Assembly: GCA_948144175.1 (NCBI GenBank)
Contig: CANXME010000049.1
Location: 1 to 64,000, forward strand
Direction: 5' to 3'
DNA length: 64,000 bases
DNA from: Closterium sp. NIES-65
Lineage: Eukaryota; Streptophyta; Zygnematophyceae; Desmidiales; Closteriaceae
Shown in pieces: positions 62,311-64,000 of this stretch. Both the position numbers and the translations under genes were made by a program. The notes below the pieces were generated by a model. That model was not told the origin of the DNA. It was given only the letters and a program-made list of their open reading frames with translations, and searched no databases. The number at the start of each line of letters is the position of its first letter. The first letter of the stretch is position 1.

Positions 62311-64000
62311 CATCCCGTGTCCTTGTCTCTGGTCTTCCTCGGTCTCTCCCTCCCCTTCCTCCGGGGCCTGGCCCTACCTGTGTCCCCTTCGTTGAGGGGC
62401 GACAGCGCGCCGCCCCTCACTCCTCCGAGTTTCCTCCGACAGAGGCTCCGCTGCAGACTCTTCACATGGACGTGTGGGGCCCCGCTCGCGTCCGTGGCCA
62501 GGGTCACGAGCGTTACTTCCTGTTGGTGGTTGACGACTACACGCGTTACACAACAGTCTTCCCCTTGCGCAGCAAGGGTGACGTCACTGAGGTGTTGATC
62601 GACTGGATCCGCGCAGCTCGTCTCCAGCTCAGAGAGAGTTTCGGCTCGGACTTTCCTGTTCTGCGTCTGCACTCGGACAGAGGCGGGGAGTTTTCCTCTG
62701 CCTGTCCAGGAGCCTTCTGTCATGCACACGGCATCCGCCAGACCTTCACCCTTCCGGCCTCTCCACAGCAAAATGGGATTGCTGAGCGCCGCATTGGCAT
62801 GGTCATGGACGTCGCACGTACGTCCATGATGCATGTGGCTGCCCCCCATTTTCTGTGGCCGTTTGCGGTTCAGTACGCCGCGCATCAGCTCAACCTTCAG
62901 CCCCCGGTCTCCTTGCCCGAGACCTCCCCCGCCTTGCGGAGGACAGGGAAGGTTGGCGATGCGTCTGCGTTTCGGGTCTGGGGATCTCGGGCGTTTGTCC
63001 GCGACTTGTCTGCGGACAAGCTGTCTCCCCGTGCTGTTCCTTGCGTCTTCCTTGGCTTCCCCCCTGATGCGCCTGGCTGGCGGTCTTACCACCCCACCAC
63101 GCGTCGTGTTCTGTCCTCCCAGGACGTCACCTTTGGCGAGTCGGTGCCTTACTACTGTCTCTTCCCCTACCACACTGTGCCCCTCCCCTCGCCGCCGCTC
63201 TTCCTTGCGCCAGGAGCTACCCAGGTAGACCCCCTCCCTCCTCAGGGTCCCGCCCCTTCAGGTGTGTCCCAGGTAGATGCAGTCGAGCCTGTCGAGGTAG
63301 CTGTTGACTCTGGTGCTGCTAGAGGTGCTGAGCCTGCGTGTGCCGAGTCTGCGGAAACCGGGTCTGGGGGTGCTGAGTCTGGGGGTGCTGAGACTGGAGG
63401 TGCTGAGCCTGGGGGTGCTGAGTCTGGGGGTGCTGAGCGTGGGGGTGCGGAGCCTGGGGGTGCTGGGTCTGCTCGTGTGGCCGCCGGCGGTGCTTCATCG
63501 AGGCGGGAGCCGCTCTCCCCGCAGGAGCTGCGCGAGTGGTTCGCTCGCCGCTGGAGACGTGCTGCTGAGTCTGGAGGTGCTACTGGAGCTGCTGTCGCTG
63601 CTGGTGCTGCTGGTGGTGGTGCTGCTGGGGGTGTTGGCGCTGGTGTTTCTCCTGGTGCTGGTGCGTCTAGGGGTGCTGTTGAGGCAGCTCGTGCTGACGG
63701 TTGTGCTGTAGTTTGTGCGGCAGGAGCTGGAGCTACTGGGGGTGTTGGCGCTGGTGTTTCTACTGGTGCTGGTGCGTCCGTGGGTGCTGCAGAGGCAGCT
63801 GGTACTGACGGTCTTGCTGGAGTTGGTGCTGCTGGAGCTGGAGCTGCTGGGGGTGTTGGCACTGGCGGTGCTGCTGGTGCTGGTGCTTTTGAGGGTACTG
63901 GAGTTGGCGCTGTTGGAGCTGGAGGTTCTAGTGGCGCTGGTGCTGCCGCTGGGGGTCCTGGTGCCGTACTTGCTGGTTCTGGAGGCGCTGCACGGCCGAG
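62311..64000 (+). CDS. pol: 1e integrase and start of the linker, open to the window edge
   Basis: From about 62400 one frame stays open for some 530 codons to the end of the window. It contains CVPF (in place of CVPC) and HMDVWGPARV with the first Asp. HSDRGGEFSSA has the second Asp and QQNGIAERRIGM the Glu. The tail VTFGESVPYYCLFPY, the AEPGGAE type repeats, SPQELREWFARR (about 63515-63550) and Gly/Ala-rich repeats follow. The second Cys of the zinc pair is Phe, which would harm the zinc domain. RT lies outside the window. Confidence 0.88.

Larger units (their letters stand above)
58959..64000 (+). mobile_element. family-1 copia 1e, 5' part, cut by the window edge
   Basis: LTR 58959-59089, primer site 59090-59103 (TGGTATCGAGCAGG), an 800-bp leader array, gag, protease, integrase and a linker that runs off the window. 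It is the best-preserved 5' half of family 1 here, with a few frameshifts, one of them in a poly-C run. Confidence 0.93.

Overview
The window is a mass of transposable elements. No cellular protein gene, rRNA, tRNA or CRISPR array can be supported. It is eukaryotic, most likely from the green (streptophyte) lineage. Ty1/copia elements dominate, primed by sequences like TGGTATCAGAGC (the complement of plant initiator-Met tRNA). There is also a Ty3/gypsy chromovirus with a chromodomain, a second Ty3/gypsy element, an L1-like LINE tail and a pogo/CENP-B type DDE transposase. Many premature stops are CAG-to-TAG changes, as expected from decay of CHG-methylated DNA. The host species is not identified; a charophyte alga is only a guess.

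Layout. 1-2918: minus-strand copia element A2, running off the left edge. 2919-3150: family-1 copia 5' end (minus). 3151-~3990: tail and 3' LTR of a chromovirus (G2). 4590-6304: decayed pogo-like transposase. 6364-18210: Ty3/gypsy element G1, interrupted by a 1.6-kb non-autonomous LTR element D1 (7305-8917) and a full-length but dead family-1 copia 1a (9283-15887). 18550-30259: copia F, split by D2 (19228-28592), which is itself split by the young copia C (20385-28147). 30260-36615: copia A1 with two LTRs, inserted in the F LTR region. 37456-39007: an unidentified decayed coding region. 39133-48292: family-1 copia 1b, split by the young deleted copy 1c (43294-47225, minus). 48293-51148: family-1 copy 1d. 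51149-56161: copia E. 56167-58315: LINE tail. 58342-64000: three stacked family-1 5' ends, the last (1e) running off the right edge.

How the parts relate. Family 1 is a short-LTR (125-137 bp) copia lineage. It has a GC-rich leader array, a Gag with an atypical Cys/His finger, and a repeat-rich linker between integrase and reverse transcriptase. D1 and D2 keep related LTR ends, primer sites and leader/3' sequences but have no gag or pol. They look like non-autonomous passengers of family 1 or a relative. Nesting order agrees with LTR divergence counted by eye: C about 8/1131, 1c 2/137, D2 4/183, D1 7/214, 1a about 11 plus 2 indels in 131. Most ORFs here are fragments. The longest open frames are the pol of 1c (962 codons), the RT-RNase H of C (873 codons) and the gag-protease-integrase of 1b.
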